NCBI GenBank assembly: GCA_015067895.1 | Contig: SVLP01000018.1 | Location: 1 to 49,721, forward strand | Source: Oscillospiraceae bacterium | GTDB taxonomy: Bacteria; Bacillota_A; Clostridia; Oscillospirales; Oscillospiraceae | Direction: 5' to 3' | DNA length: 49,721 nucleotides | Shown: positions 11,141-17,581 of the stretch, piece after piece | Position numbering within the stretch: position 1 is the first letter of the stretch | Layout of the letters: each line of letters starts with the position of its first letter | Position numbers and translations under genes: made by a program | The notes under the pieces: generated by a model | What the model saw: only the letters and a program-made list of their open reading frames with translations | Databases searched by the model: none | Told to the model about the DNA's origin: nothing

Positions 11141-11171
11141 ATTATAACCAATCGGGGGGGGGTAATTGCAA
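11141..11171 (-). promoter_or_regulatory. Candidate promoter of the glycosidase operon
   Basis: On the minus strand a TATAAT -10 (11146-11141) lies 19 bp downstream of TTGCAA (11171-11166). The spacer contains a run of nine C. The spacing is longer than optimal, so activator help or an alternative -35 is possible. It leaves a leader of about 130 nt before the ATG at 11005. Confidence 0.5.
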
Positions 11172-11224
11172 CATTCTTTTTATAAAATGCACAATTTTTT
11201 CGTATCAAAGGGGCGCATAGATAC

Positions 11225-11256
11225 AAAAAATCCTCAGCCTGAATGACTGAGGATTT
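11225..11256 (-). terminator. Orphan rho-independent terminator, minus strand
   Basis: A perfect 10-bp inverted repeat AAATCCTCAG/CTGAGGATTT with a 9-nt loop is followed on the minus strand by six T. No minus-strand gene that it would terminate remains to its right, so it is probably a leftover of a deleted gene, or a shield of the glycosidase operon against read-through. The rest of 11006-11350 holds only the operon promoter and AT-rich DNA. Confidence 0.7.
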
Positions 11257-11350
11257 GAGTGTGTCAAAAAAGTGTTAGAAAGAAATTTGAGTGTCCGCCG
11301 TAGAAAGATACGGATAATACAACAAATATTCATCAAAAAGCGGGAAAAAC

Positions 11351-11801
11351 ATGGAGAATAAAGGAGCTAATCAAATATTGATATGTAGTCTGCGAAAGAC
11401 GGGCACGGGCACGTTTGCTAGAAAAATCCTCAGATCATTTCAAGATCCTGTCCCTGTACCGCCTGACTCTGGGACAAAACCGAAGAAAAATGCCTGCCGG
11501 GTGACCAAAGGGCGTGGCCTGACTGCTTCCCGTGTCCATGTTCCCAGGGGACATCTGGAAGCCAAATATTTGGGTGTGCTGCAGCATATTGCCGAGGAAT
11601 ACGGCAACGGCACCGTACACATCACCAGGAGCCAGGGTTTTTGAGATCCACGGTATTCCCTTTGATAAAATGGATGAAGTGAATGCTGCCTTGCAGAGCA
11701 TCATCGAGGGTTTGGAGATCAACCAGGAGGCAGAAAACGAGGGCTATCCGGCAGCAGGCACTAGAAATATTACCGCCTTGGAAAGATTGAACGGGGAATG
11801 A
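11351..11801 (+). pseudogene. Truncated, frameshifted sulfite/nitrite reductase-like fragment
   Basis: From about 11470 the translation KKNACRVTKGRGLTASRV, then HLEAKYLGVLQHIAEEYGNG and VHITRSQGF, resembles the N-terminal half of siroheme sulfite/nitrite reductase-family proteins. The frame ends at a TGA directly after QGF, but one base fewer in the T5 run near 11640 restores FEIHGIPFDKMDEVN in the next frame, which continues to GYPAAGTRNITA. There the family normally continues into its Cys-rich cluster-binding region; here the frame stops after LERLNGE. The first 40 or so codons do not look like the family. A remnant with a frameshift and a 3' deletion; it cannot be functional. The family call is by motif memory. 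Confidence 0.65.
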
Positions 11802-11962
11802 GATGTCCTTCGCTGGGGTTTGTGATTCGTCTTTCACGGATACTTGGAATCAGTACGGATTATTTGTTGATGGGAGAGCAGGAAGAAGAGAAGAGCATCA
11901 ATGAAATGGCTCTTTCGTTGGCGAAGCAGCTTGTGGCCTTTGCAAGCAGAAATTCAGATTAA
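11798..11962 (+). pseudogene. C-terminal fragment of an XRE-type regulator
   Basis: A 54-codon frame overlaps the stop of the preceding fragment by ATGA. It reads RLSRILGISTDYLLMGE, the typical end of a Cro/CI-type helix-turn-helix domain, followed by a short tail ending in FASRNSD. The first helices of the domain are missing, so this is most easily a 3' remnant fused by deletion to the reductase fragment. A short expressed peptide cannot be excluded, but no ribosome binding site supports it. Confidence 0.5.
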
Positions 11963-11988
11963 AGGGACAGACTGACAACATAAACGAG

Positions 11989-12030
11989 AACGGCAGGATC
12001 TGAGAAATCGGATCTTGCCGTTTGTAGTTT
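11989..12030 (+). terminator. Rho-independent terminator
   Basis: A 12-bp stem (AACGGCAGGATC against GATCTTGCCGTT, one G-U pair) with a 10-nt loop is followed by TGTAGTTT. It probably belonged to the now broken regulator and separates that debris from the integration module. Confidence 0.65.
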
Positions 12031-12081
12031 CACCTAATAACCATCGCACGGTGATTATTAGCTGAGATTATAAACGAAAGG

Positions 12082-12480
12082 ATGATTACCGTGGATGTAA
12101 AGATCCGCATTGCAGTTCTGGTTCCCCATGAGCTGCTGGATATCATCAACAAACAAACCGACCCCATGTTCATCGCAAGCCGGGAACAGGGGAGAGTCGT
12201 CATCAAACCGCTGAGTGAGTACGGGCTGAGAGAAGTATCTGTCGGTACGGAAACGGAATACCGCAAGGGCTTCATGGCCGGCGTGACCAACGGATATGAG
12301 GACGGCTACCATCGTGGCTTCCTGGCTGGAAGCCATAATCTGGAGTATGATCCCAGATACCAGGGAAAGAGCTGGCTTGCGACCTACAACTACAAGAACG
12401 GCCCCAACTGCACAGGCCATTGCCATGACTGCGGTTGGTACGACGATATTTTCTGCGTTTGCAGATTCGGGACAGAGTGA
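12082..12480 (+). CDS. Small Cys-rich element protein with AbrB-like N-terminus (unknown function)
   Basis: 132 residues, not recognised as a named family. The first 45 residues (PHELLDII, then a REQGRVVIKPL strand) resemble an AbrB/MazE-type swapped-hairpin DNA-binding segment. The middle carries two similar segments (YRKGFMAGVTNGY and YHRGFLAGSHN). The C-terminus has a dense Cys/His cluster (CTGHCHDCGW, then CVC) that could bind zinc. The AAAGG site touches the ATG at 12082, so the in-frame GTG at 12091 may be the true start. It sits 12 bp upstream of the excisionase-like gene and in the same direction, suggesting a role in control of the integration module. DNA binding is inference. Confidence 0.7.
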   Translation: MITVDVKIRIAVLVPHELLDIINKQTDPMFIASREQGRVVIKPLSEYGLREVSVGTETEYRKGFMAGVTNGYEDGYHRGFLAGSHNLEYDPRYQGKSWLATYNYKNGPNCTGHCHDCGWYDDIFCVCRFGTE

Positions 12481-12492
12481 GAGGAGGATACC

Positions 12493-12753
12493 ATGGAGCA
12501 TGGAACCTATATGGTTGTACAGCAAGCCGAGATCAGCATGGAAGTGCTGAAGATCCGGGAGCTTGTCCGAAAAGCGAATCAGTGTGGGATGTCCATCACT
12601 GACTATACGATTCGCCGTGCCATCCGGCAGGGAAAGCTGCCCTGTCGGAAGCTGGACAGAACATATCTGATCCCCTGGAAGCTCTTTGTTCGCTGGATCA
12701 TGTGCGAAGATGACTGTGACAATGCAGTTTCCGGTTATAACGGCAGAAAGTAG
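12493..12753 (+). CDS. Excisionase-like small DNA-binding protein
   Basis: 86 residues behind a strong AGGAGG. The segment ITDYTIRRAIRQGKLPCRKL with a following YLIPWKLFVRWI has the look of a winged helix-turn-helix of the MerR/excisionase type, in which a helix is followed by a short wing and a Trp-rich strand, as in Tn916-type Xis proteins. It stands 88 bp before the tyrosine integrase, the usual position of an excisionase, whose job is to bend attachment-site DNA and favour excision. The fold assignment rests on pattern and context. Confidence 0.7.
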   Translation: MEHGTYMVVQQAEISMEVLKIRELVRKANQCGMSITDYTIRRAIRQGKLPCRKLDRTYLIPWKLFVRWIMCEDDCDNAVSGYNGRK

Positions 12754-12841
12754 ATGGAAAAAGTTCAGATTCCCGTACATTGGAATCAAATGATCTTCTG
12801 CGCTATCATAATTGCAGAATCATTTGAAAGGAGCGAAAACT

Positions 12842-14260
12842 ATGCCGTATGTTGAACCCAGACGGAATTCCCGTGGTGAGATCACCAGTTACCGGCTTGT
12901 CGTGTCTGACGGCATCGACAGCAATGGCGCACAGATACGCAGACGCTGCATCTGGACGCCGCCCCGGCATGATATGACCGAACGGCAGATGCTGAAGGAG
13001 GCCACCGCCGCTGCCTATAAATTCGAGGAGCAGATCAAGGCGGGCTATATTCTGGACAACTCCCAGAAATTCAGCGAATACGCCCAGTATGTGCTGGATT
13101 TGAAGGAGCAAACCGGTGTTCGCCCCTCCACCATCGACCGTTACATCGAGTTGCTGCGCCGGATCAATCCTGCCATCGGCCACGTGGCCATCGGAAAGCT
13201 CCGTCCCCAGCATCTCAATGAGTTCTACAAAGACCTCCAGATCAACGGCTCCTGTGCCAACAGCACCAAGGCTGTGGCGAGAAGGGCACTGAATACGGAG
13301 CTTCGGGAACGGGAATGGAGCAAGGGCTTCCTGGCAAGGAAGTCAGGTGTTGCCGCAAGCACACTGACCTCGGCCACGGCCTATAAGCCCATTTCCATCA
13401 AATGCGCCGATGCCATTGCAGCGGCCATGGAGCTGGACTTTGAGGAGCTGTTCAAGCTGGAGGATAAGCGGATGCCGCTTTCCGATAAGACGATCCTGGA
13501 GCATCACCGGCTGATCTCCACGATCCTGGCGCAGGCCGAGAAGGAGATGCTGGTGACTTACAACGCCGCAGCCAAGGCCACACCACCCAGACCCAAGGCT
13601 CCCAAGCCGGACTACTACCAGACTGATGAGATCGATGAGATCCTGAAGGCTCTGGAGGATGAACCTCTGAAATGGAGAACCATGACCTATCTGCTGATCG
13701 ACACGGGATGCAGAAGGGGAGAACTGATGGGTTTGAAATGGGAGAATGTGGAGTTGGATACCGGCTTGCTGGTGATCGACCATGCGCTGCTGTACTCGTC
13801 CTCCAAGGGAACCTATGAGGGCGAAACCAAGACGGGCAAGCCCAGAGCCTTGATGCTGGCTCCCCAGTGCCTGGAGCTTCTGAAGCGGTGGCACAATGAG
13901 CAGTACCGCCTGCGGCTGTTGTGCGGTGACAGATGGGTCAGATCGGATTTCATCTTCACCCACGATGACGGAACCGTCATGCACCCGGACAGCATTACCA
14001 ACTGGCTTTCCAAGTTCAGCGACCGGCATGACCTGCCTCACATCCATCCCCACGCCTTCCGACACACGGCGGCATCTACGATGATTGCCAACGGCGTTGA
14101 CCTCGTCACCGCTGCCAATGAGCTGGGCCATGCCAACGCCACCACCACCGCAAATATATACGCCCACCAGATCGCAATCGCCAAGGCGAGGGCTGCAAAG
14201 GTTCGAGGCGGCGTGTTCTCCTCAAGGGAAGAGAAGCCCACGAAACGCAAAAGAGCATAG
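12842..14260 (+). CDS. Tyrosine recombinase (integrase) with internal helix-turn-helix insertion
   Basis: 472 residues, starting at the ATG at 12842 (AAAGGAGCG upstream). The N-terminal beta-rich region is an arm-type DNA-binding domain, followed by a SAM-like core-binding domain and the catalytic domain. Catalytic residues are all present: R291 in TGCRRGEL, H404 and R407 in HAFRHT, H430 in LGHAN and nucleophile Y440 in IYAHQ; a Lys in ETKTGKPR is a likely additional one. Odd: about residues 145-205, inside the core-binding domain, read as a Cro/CI-like helix-turn-helix (FLARKSGVAASTLTSA followed by ADAIAAAMELDFEELF). It faces the 3' end of tRNA-fMet 213 bp downstream, the classical target arrangement. 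The protein looks intact and active. Confidence 0.93.
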   Translation: MPYVEPRRNSRGEITSYRLVVSDGIDSNGAQIRRRCIWTPPRHDMTERQMLKEATAAAYKFEEQIKAGYILDNSQKFSEYAQYVLDLKEQTGVRPSTIDRYIELLRRINPAIGHVAIGKLRPQHLNEFYKDLQINGSCANSTKAVARRALNTELREREWSKGFLARKSGVAASTLTSATAYKPISIKCADAIAAAMELDFEELFKLEDKRMPLSDKTILEHHRLISTILAQAEKEMLVTYNAAAKATPPRPKAPKPDYYQTDEIDEILKALEDEPLKWRTMTYLLIDTGCRRGELMGLKWENVELDTGLLVIDHALLYSSSKGTYEGETKTGKPRALMLAPQCLELLKRWHNEQYRLRLLCGDRWVRSDFIFTHDDGTVMHPDSITNWLSKFSDRHDLPHIHPHAFRHTAASTMIANGVDLVTAANELGHANATTTANIYAHQIAIAKARAAKVRGGVFSSREEKPTKRKRA

Positions 14261-14300
14261 AAAAGTTGAGGGTTCCGAAAGGCGGAATCCTCAACTTTTT
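14261..14300 (+). terminator. Integrase terminator
   Basis: Directly after the integrase stop, a 17-bp stem (14261-14277 against 14283-14299, one G-T mismatch) encloses AAAGG and ends in a T-run. A strong rho-independent terminator; its left arm also contains one of the AAAAGTT repeats. Confidence 0.85.
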
Positions 14301-14435
14301 CTATGAAAACGCATATTTGAGCTGACTTTGCCATTTTGCCCCGAAAAGTTGGGGCGAAAAATGAGAAAAACCGAGGTAACACCAAAATTAACCCCATGCC
14401 AGCTGGCTACCAAAAAAGTTGGCTCAAAAAAGTTA
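14261..14435 (+). repeat. Four AAAAGTT(GG) repeats between integrase and tRNA: candidate integrase arm sites
   Basis: The heptamer AAAAGTT occurs in the same orientation at 14261, 14344, 14414 and 14428; the second and third continue as GG. The region between integrase and tRNA has no gene. Repeats of this kind beside an att site are often arm-type sites for the integrase N-terminal domain. Binding is not shown; the A-rich context makes chance copies possible. Confidence 0.35.
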
Positions 14436-14437
14436 AG

Positions 14438-14472
14438 AAAACAGCCGATTTCGCGATGAAACCGGCTGTTTT
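14438..14472 (-). terminator. Terminator of tRNA-fMet
   Basis: A 10-bp inverted repeat (AAAACAGCCG/CGGCTGTTTT) stands just downstream of the tRNA 3' end on the minus strand, with the U-tract inside the distal arm. It is symmetrical and may stop transcription from both sides. Confidence 0.6.
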
Positions 14473-14473
14473 A

Positions 14474-14549
14474 TGGTTGCGGAGGCAGGACTCGAACCTA
14501 CGACCTCCGGGTTATGAGCCCGACGAGCTTCCAACTGCTCTACTCCGCG
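14474..14549 (-). tRNA. Initiator tRNA-fMet (anticodon CAT), CCA encoded
   Basis: 76 nt forming a full cloverleaf. The acceptor strands CGCGGAG and CTCCGCA leave the C1/A72 mismatch typical of initiator tRNAs, and the anticodon stem has three consecutive G-C pairs (GGG/CCC) around loop CTCATAA. Both are hallmarks of tRNA-fMet rather than elongator tRNA-Met. The 3' CCA is encoded. The 3' end points at the integrase gene, making this the likely attachment site of the element. Confidence 0.95.
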
Positions 14550-14581
14550 ATATTTCGGTGTGCACTCTTGAGTGCTTATGT

Positions 14582-14610
14582 ATAATAACATGGGGCGGAT
14601 GATTTGTCAA
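14582..14610 (-). promoter_or_regulatory. Promoter of tRNA-fMet
   Basis: On the minus strand a perfect TTGACA (14610-14605), a 17-bp spacer and TATTAT (14587-14582) stand about 33 bp upstream of the mature tRNA 5' end. Near-consensus sigma-A promoter. Confidence 0.85.
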
Positions 14611-14738
14611 GAACTATTTTCAGAAAATGAAAAAGTTTTTTCGGGGCCATCTGAGTGGGGGAGGGGGTGCAATCATTGCTTCCATTTTTATGGAATTATG
14701 ATATACTGGTAGAAGAATTATTACAATGGAGGAATACC

Positions 14739-16445
14739 ATGATGACTTTTTCTCAGATCGAATATCAGCGTGTGGATCTGGAGGCTTTGAAGGCGGGAAT
14801 CACTGCGTTGATCGAGCGGCTGCGTGCCGCTTCCAATTTTGAGGAGGCGGAGCGGGCCTACCTGGAGATGAACGAGCTGGATGGGCAGACCCTGCGCACC
14901 ATGCGTACGGTGGCTCAGATCCGGCGGGACATCGATACCCGGGATGCATTCTACGATGACGAAATGAAATTCTACAACCGGGAGCTGCCCAAGGTGCAGC
15001 CCCTGAAGCAGGCGTGGACGAATGAGCTGCTGCGCAGCCCCTTCCGCGCCGCGCTGGAGGAGAAGTACGGCGAGGTGGCGTTTCTGAACGCAGAGCTTAT
15101 GAACCGCACCTTCAAGCCCGAGCTGGTGGAGGATCTGCAAAAGGAGAACGAGCTGGTCAGCCGCTATACCAAGCTGATCGCCTCTGCCCAGATCCCCTTT
15201 GACGGCAAACTGTGCACCGTTCCCCAGATGGAGCCCTACAAGCTCAGCACCGACGACGAGCTGCGCCGGGCGGCCTGGACGGCCGAGGGCAAGTGGTTCC
15301 GGGAGCAGGGCCGGGAGCTGGACGCCATCTACGATGAGCTGGTGCAGCTGCGCGACGGCATGGCCCGCAAGCTCGGCCACAGCGGCTACACCCAGCTGGG
15401 CTACGACCGGATGCAGCGCAACTGCTACACCGAGCGCGACGTGGAGCAGTTCCGCATCGCCGTGCAGAATTATGTCGTGCCCCTGTGCAAGCGCATTTAC
15501 ATGGCCCAGGCCAAGCGCATGGGCTTTGAGTTCCCCCTGAGCTTTGCGGACAAGGATCTGGCCTTCCGCAGCGGCAACCCCAGGCCTGTGGGCACTCCCG
15601 CGGATATCCTTGCCGCCGGAACCAAATTCTACTCCGAGCTCAGCGCGGAGACGAAGGAATTCTGGACGCGCATGATGGAGCGGGAGATGATGGATGTGGA
15701 GAGCAAGCCCGGTAAGTCCATGGGCGGCTACTGCACCGGCATCTATTCTGTCAAGATGCCCTTCATCTTTGCCAATTTCAACGGCACCGCCCACGACGTC
15801 AAGGTCATCACCCACGAGGCCGGACACGCCTTCGCCTTCTATGTCAATCGCGACCGTGTCCCCTCCGAGAGCATGGTGCCCAGCTTGGAGGGCTGCGAGG
15901 TACACTCCATGGCCATGGAATTCTTTGCGGAGCCCTGGTCGGAGCTGTTCTTCGGCGCAGATGCCGACAAATTCCGTTATACCCATCTGGCCGAGCGGCT
16001 GTGCTTCATCCCCTACGGCACCATGGTCGATCACTTCCAGCACATCGTCTACGAGTACCCGGAGTTCGGCCCCGAGGAGCGGCACATGGTCTGGCAGGAG
16101 CTGCTGGGCGTGTACATGCCCTGGCTGCGGCCCGATGAGGTGCCCTTCTACGGCGAGGGCCACGCCTGGCAGCGGCAGACCCACATCTACAAGCGGCCCT
16201 TCTATTATATCGACTACTGCCTGGCCCAGACCGTGGCTCTTCAGTTCTGGGCACGGATCCAGGAGGATCGGGATGCTGCCTGGCAGACCTACATGGACTA
16301 CACCCGTCTCGGAGGCAGCATGGTCTTTACCGACTTGCTTGAAAAGGCGGGTCTCGAAAGCCCCTTCGATCCCGAGTGCCTGAAGAACATCGCAATCAAG
16401 GCCAAGGAGTTCCTGGACAATTTTGACCTGACGGGGATCGAATGA
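14739..16445 (+). CDS. M3-family oligoendopeptidase
   Basis: 568-residue cytoplasmic zinc metallopeptidase that cleaves short peptides. The thermolysin-type motif HEAGH is at H359-H363 (E360 catalytic) and E388, 25 residues after the second His, fits the third zinc ligand of family M3. No signal peptide. Start chosen at the ATG at 14739 because GGAGG lies 4-8 bases upstream; an in-frame ATG at 14655 has no ribosome binding site and would overlap the likely -10 (TATACT at 14702). Its stop overlaps the start of sbcD by ATGA, so the three genes to 20319 are one transcription unit. Length matches clostridial M3B enzymes. Confidence 0.93.
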   Translation: MMTFSQIEYQRVDLEALKAGITALIERLRAASNFEEAERAYLEMNELDGQTLRTMRTVAQIRRDIDTRDAFYDDEMKFYNRELPKVQPLKQAWTNELLRSPFRAALEEKYGEVAFLNAELMNRTFKPELVEDLQKENELVSRYTKLIASAQIPFDGKLCTVPQMEPYKLSTDDELRRAAWTAEGKWFREQGRELDAIYDELVQLRDGMARKLGHSGYTQLGYDRMQRNCYTERDVEQFRIAVQNYVVPLCKRIYMAQAKRMGFEFPLSFADKDLAFRSGNPRPVGTPADILAAGTKFYSELSAETKEFWTRMMEREMMDVESKPGKSMGGYCTGIYSVKMPFIFANFNGTAHDVKVITHEAGHAFAFYVNRDRVPSESMVPSLEGCEVHSMAMEFFAEPWSELFFGADADKFRYTHLAERLCFIPYGTMVDHFQHIVYEYPEFGPEERHMVWQELLGVYMPWLRPDEVPFYGEGHAWQRQTHIYKRPFYYIDYCLAQTVALQFWARIQEDRDAAWQTYMDYTRLGGSMVFTDLLEKAGLESPFDPECLKNIAIKAKEFLDNFDLTGIE

Positions 16446-17581
16446 TGAAGCTGATGCATCTATCCGACCTGCACCTGGGCAAGCGGGTCAATGGATTTTC
16501 CATGATCGCCGATCAGCGGTTCGTGCTGGATCAGATCCTGGACATGACGAAGGAGGAAATGCCCGACGCCGCCTTCCTCTGCGGCGATATCTACGACAAG
16601 ACCGTGCCCTCTGCCGAGGCGGTGGAGCTCTTCGACGGGTTTTTGTCCCGGCTGGCGGCATGCTGCCCCGTGTACATCATCAGCGGCAACCACGATTCCG
16701 CCGAGCGGCTGGCCTTCGGCGGGCGGCTGCTGGCGGCGTCGAAGGTCTACCTGTCCCCGGTCTATGACGGGACGGTGGCGACCATGGAACAGACGGACGA
16801 ATTTGGAACCGTGCAATTCCATCTGCTGCCCTTCCTGAAGCCCGTGCAGGTGCGCAGATTTTACCCGGAGGAGACCATCGAAAGCTACACCGATGCCGTC
16901 CGGGTTGCGCTGTCCGGCATCGATCTGAACGACGGCAACCGCCATGTGCTGCTGGCCCACCAGCTGGTCACCGGCTCTGAGCGGTGCGAGAGTGAGGAGC
17001 TCAGCATCGGCGGCAGCGACAATGTGGACGCCGAGGTCTTCGCGGGCTTCGATTACGTGGCCCTGGGCCACCTCCATGGTGCGCAGAGGGCCGGAGGGGA
17101 TCATATCCGCTACTGCGGTACCATGCTGAAGTATTCCTTCTCCGAAGCGGGCCACCACAAGAGCGTGACCTTTGTGAAGCTGGGGGAGAAGGGGAGCCTG
17201 GAGATCACCACCCGAGATCTGACCCCCATGCGGGACATGAAGGAGATCAAGGGTACCTACGACGAGCTCATGAGCCGGGACTACTATTTGAATACCGGCC
17301 TGCCCGACTGCTATCTGCACATCACCCTCACCGACGAGGAGGATGTGCCGGAAGCTCTGGGACGGCTGCGCACCGTGTATCCGAACATCATGAAGCTCAG
17401 CTACGACAACGCCCGCACCCGCCAGCGGCAGAATCCCCTGACGGAGGCTGCCGAGCCGGAGACCTCGCCCCTGGAGCTCTTCGGGCTCCTGTATGAAAAG
17501 CAGAACAACCGCCCGCTGGGCGAGGAACAGAGCGCGTATCTGACGGGCTTGATCGAGTCGATCTGGAAGGAGGACGTATGA
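16442..17581 (+). CDS. sbcD: Exonuclease SbcCD, nuclease subunit SbcD
   Basis: 379-residue Mre11-type metallophosphoesterase. Motifs: LSDLHLG (D9, H11), CGDIYDK (D49), SGNHDS (N83, H84), then LLAHQ and LGHLHG supplying the further metal ligands. With SbcC it forms the Mn-dependent nuclease that opens hairpins and trims protein-blocked DNA ends. The start overlaps the peptidase stop by 4 bases (the ATG at 16445 is an equal alternative), and the stop overlaps the sbcC start by 4 bases, implying coupled translation and balanced subunit supply. Confidence 0.97.
   Translation: MMKLMHLSDLHLGKRVNGFSMIADQRFVLDQILDMTKEEMPDAAFLCGDIYDKTVPSAEAVELFDGFLSRLAACCPVYIISGNHDSAERLAFGGRLLAASKVYLSPVYDGTVATMEQTDEFGTVQFHLLPFLKPVQVRRFYPEETIESYTDAVRVALSGIDLNDGNRHVLLAHQLVTGSERCESEELSIGGSDNVDAEVFAGFDYVALGHLHGAQRAGGDHIRYCGTMLKYSFSEAGHHKSVTFVKLGEKGSLEITTRDLTPMRDMKEIKGTYDELMSRDYYLNTGLPDCYLHITLTDEEDVPEALGRLRTVYPNIMKLSYDNARTRQRQNPLTEAAEPETSPLELFGLLYEKQNNRPLGEEQSAYLTGLIESIWKEDV

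Noticed and set aside
11351..11644. 97-codon frame considered as an intact small gene
   Set aside because: The reductase-like similarity continues in the next frame after one base in a T-run, so it is better explained as a broken gene.
13260..13480. Helix-turn-helix in the integrase considered as a separate regulator gene
   Set aside because: It is in frame with the rest of the integrase without stop or ribosome binding site, and the catalytic domain follows directly.
12082..14260. Complete conjugative element or prophage
   Set aside because: No relaxase, coupling protein, replication, capsid or lysis genes are present in the window; only the integration module can be supported.
14474..14549. 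tRNA considered as elongator tRNA-Met or tRNA-Ile2
   Set aside because: The C1/A72 mismatch and three G-C pairs of the anticodon stem mark it as initiator tRNA.
14721..16184. Minus-strand frame opposite the M3 peptidase
   Set aside because: Shadow of a gene with an intact HEXXH site and ribosome binding site.
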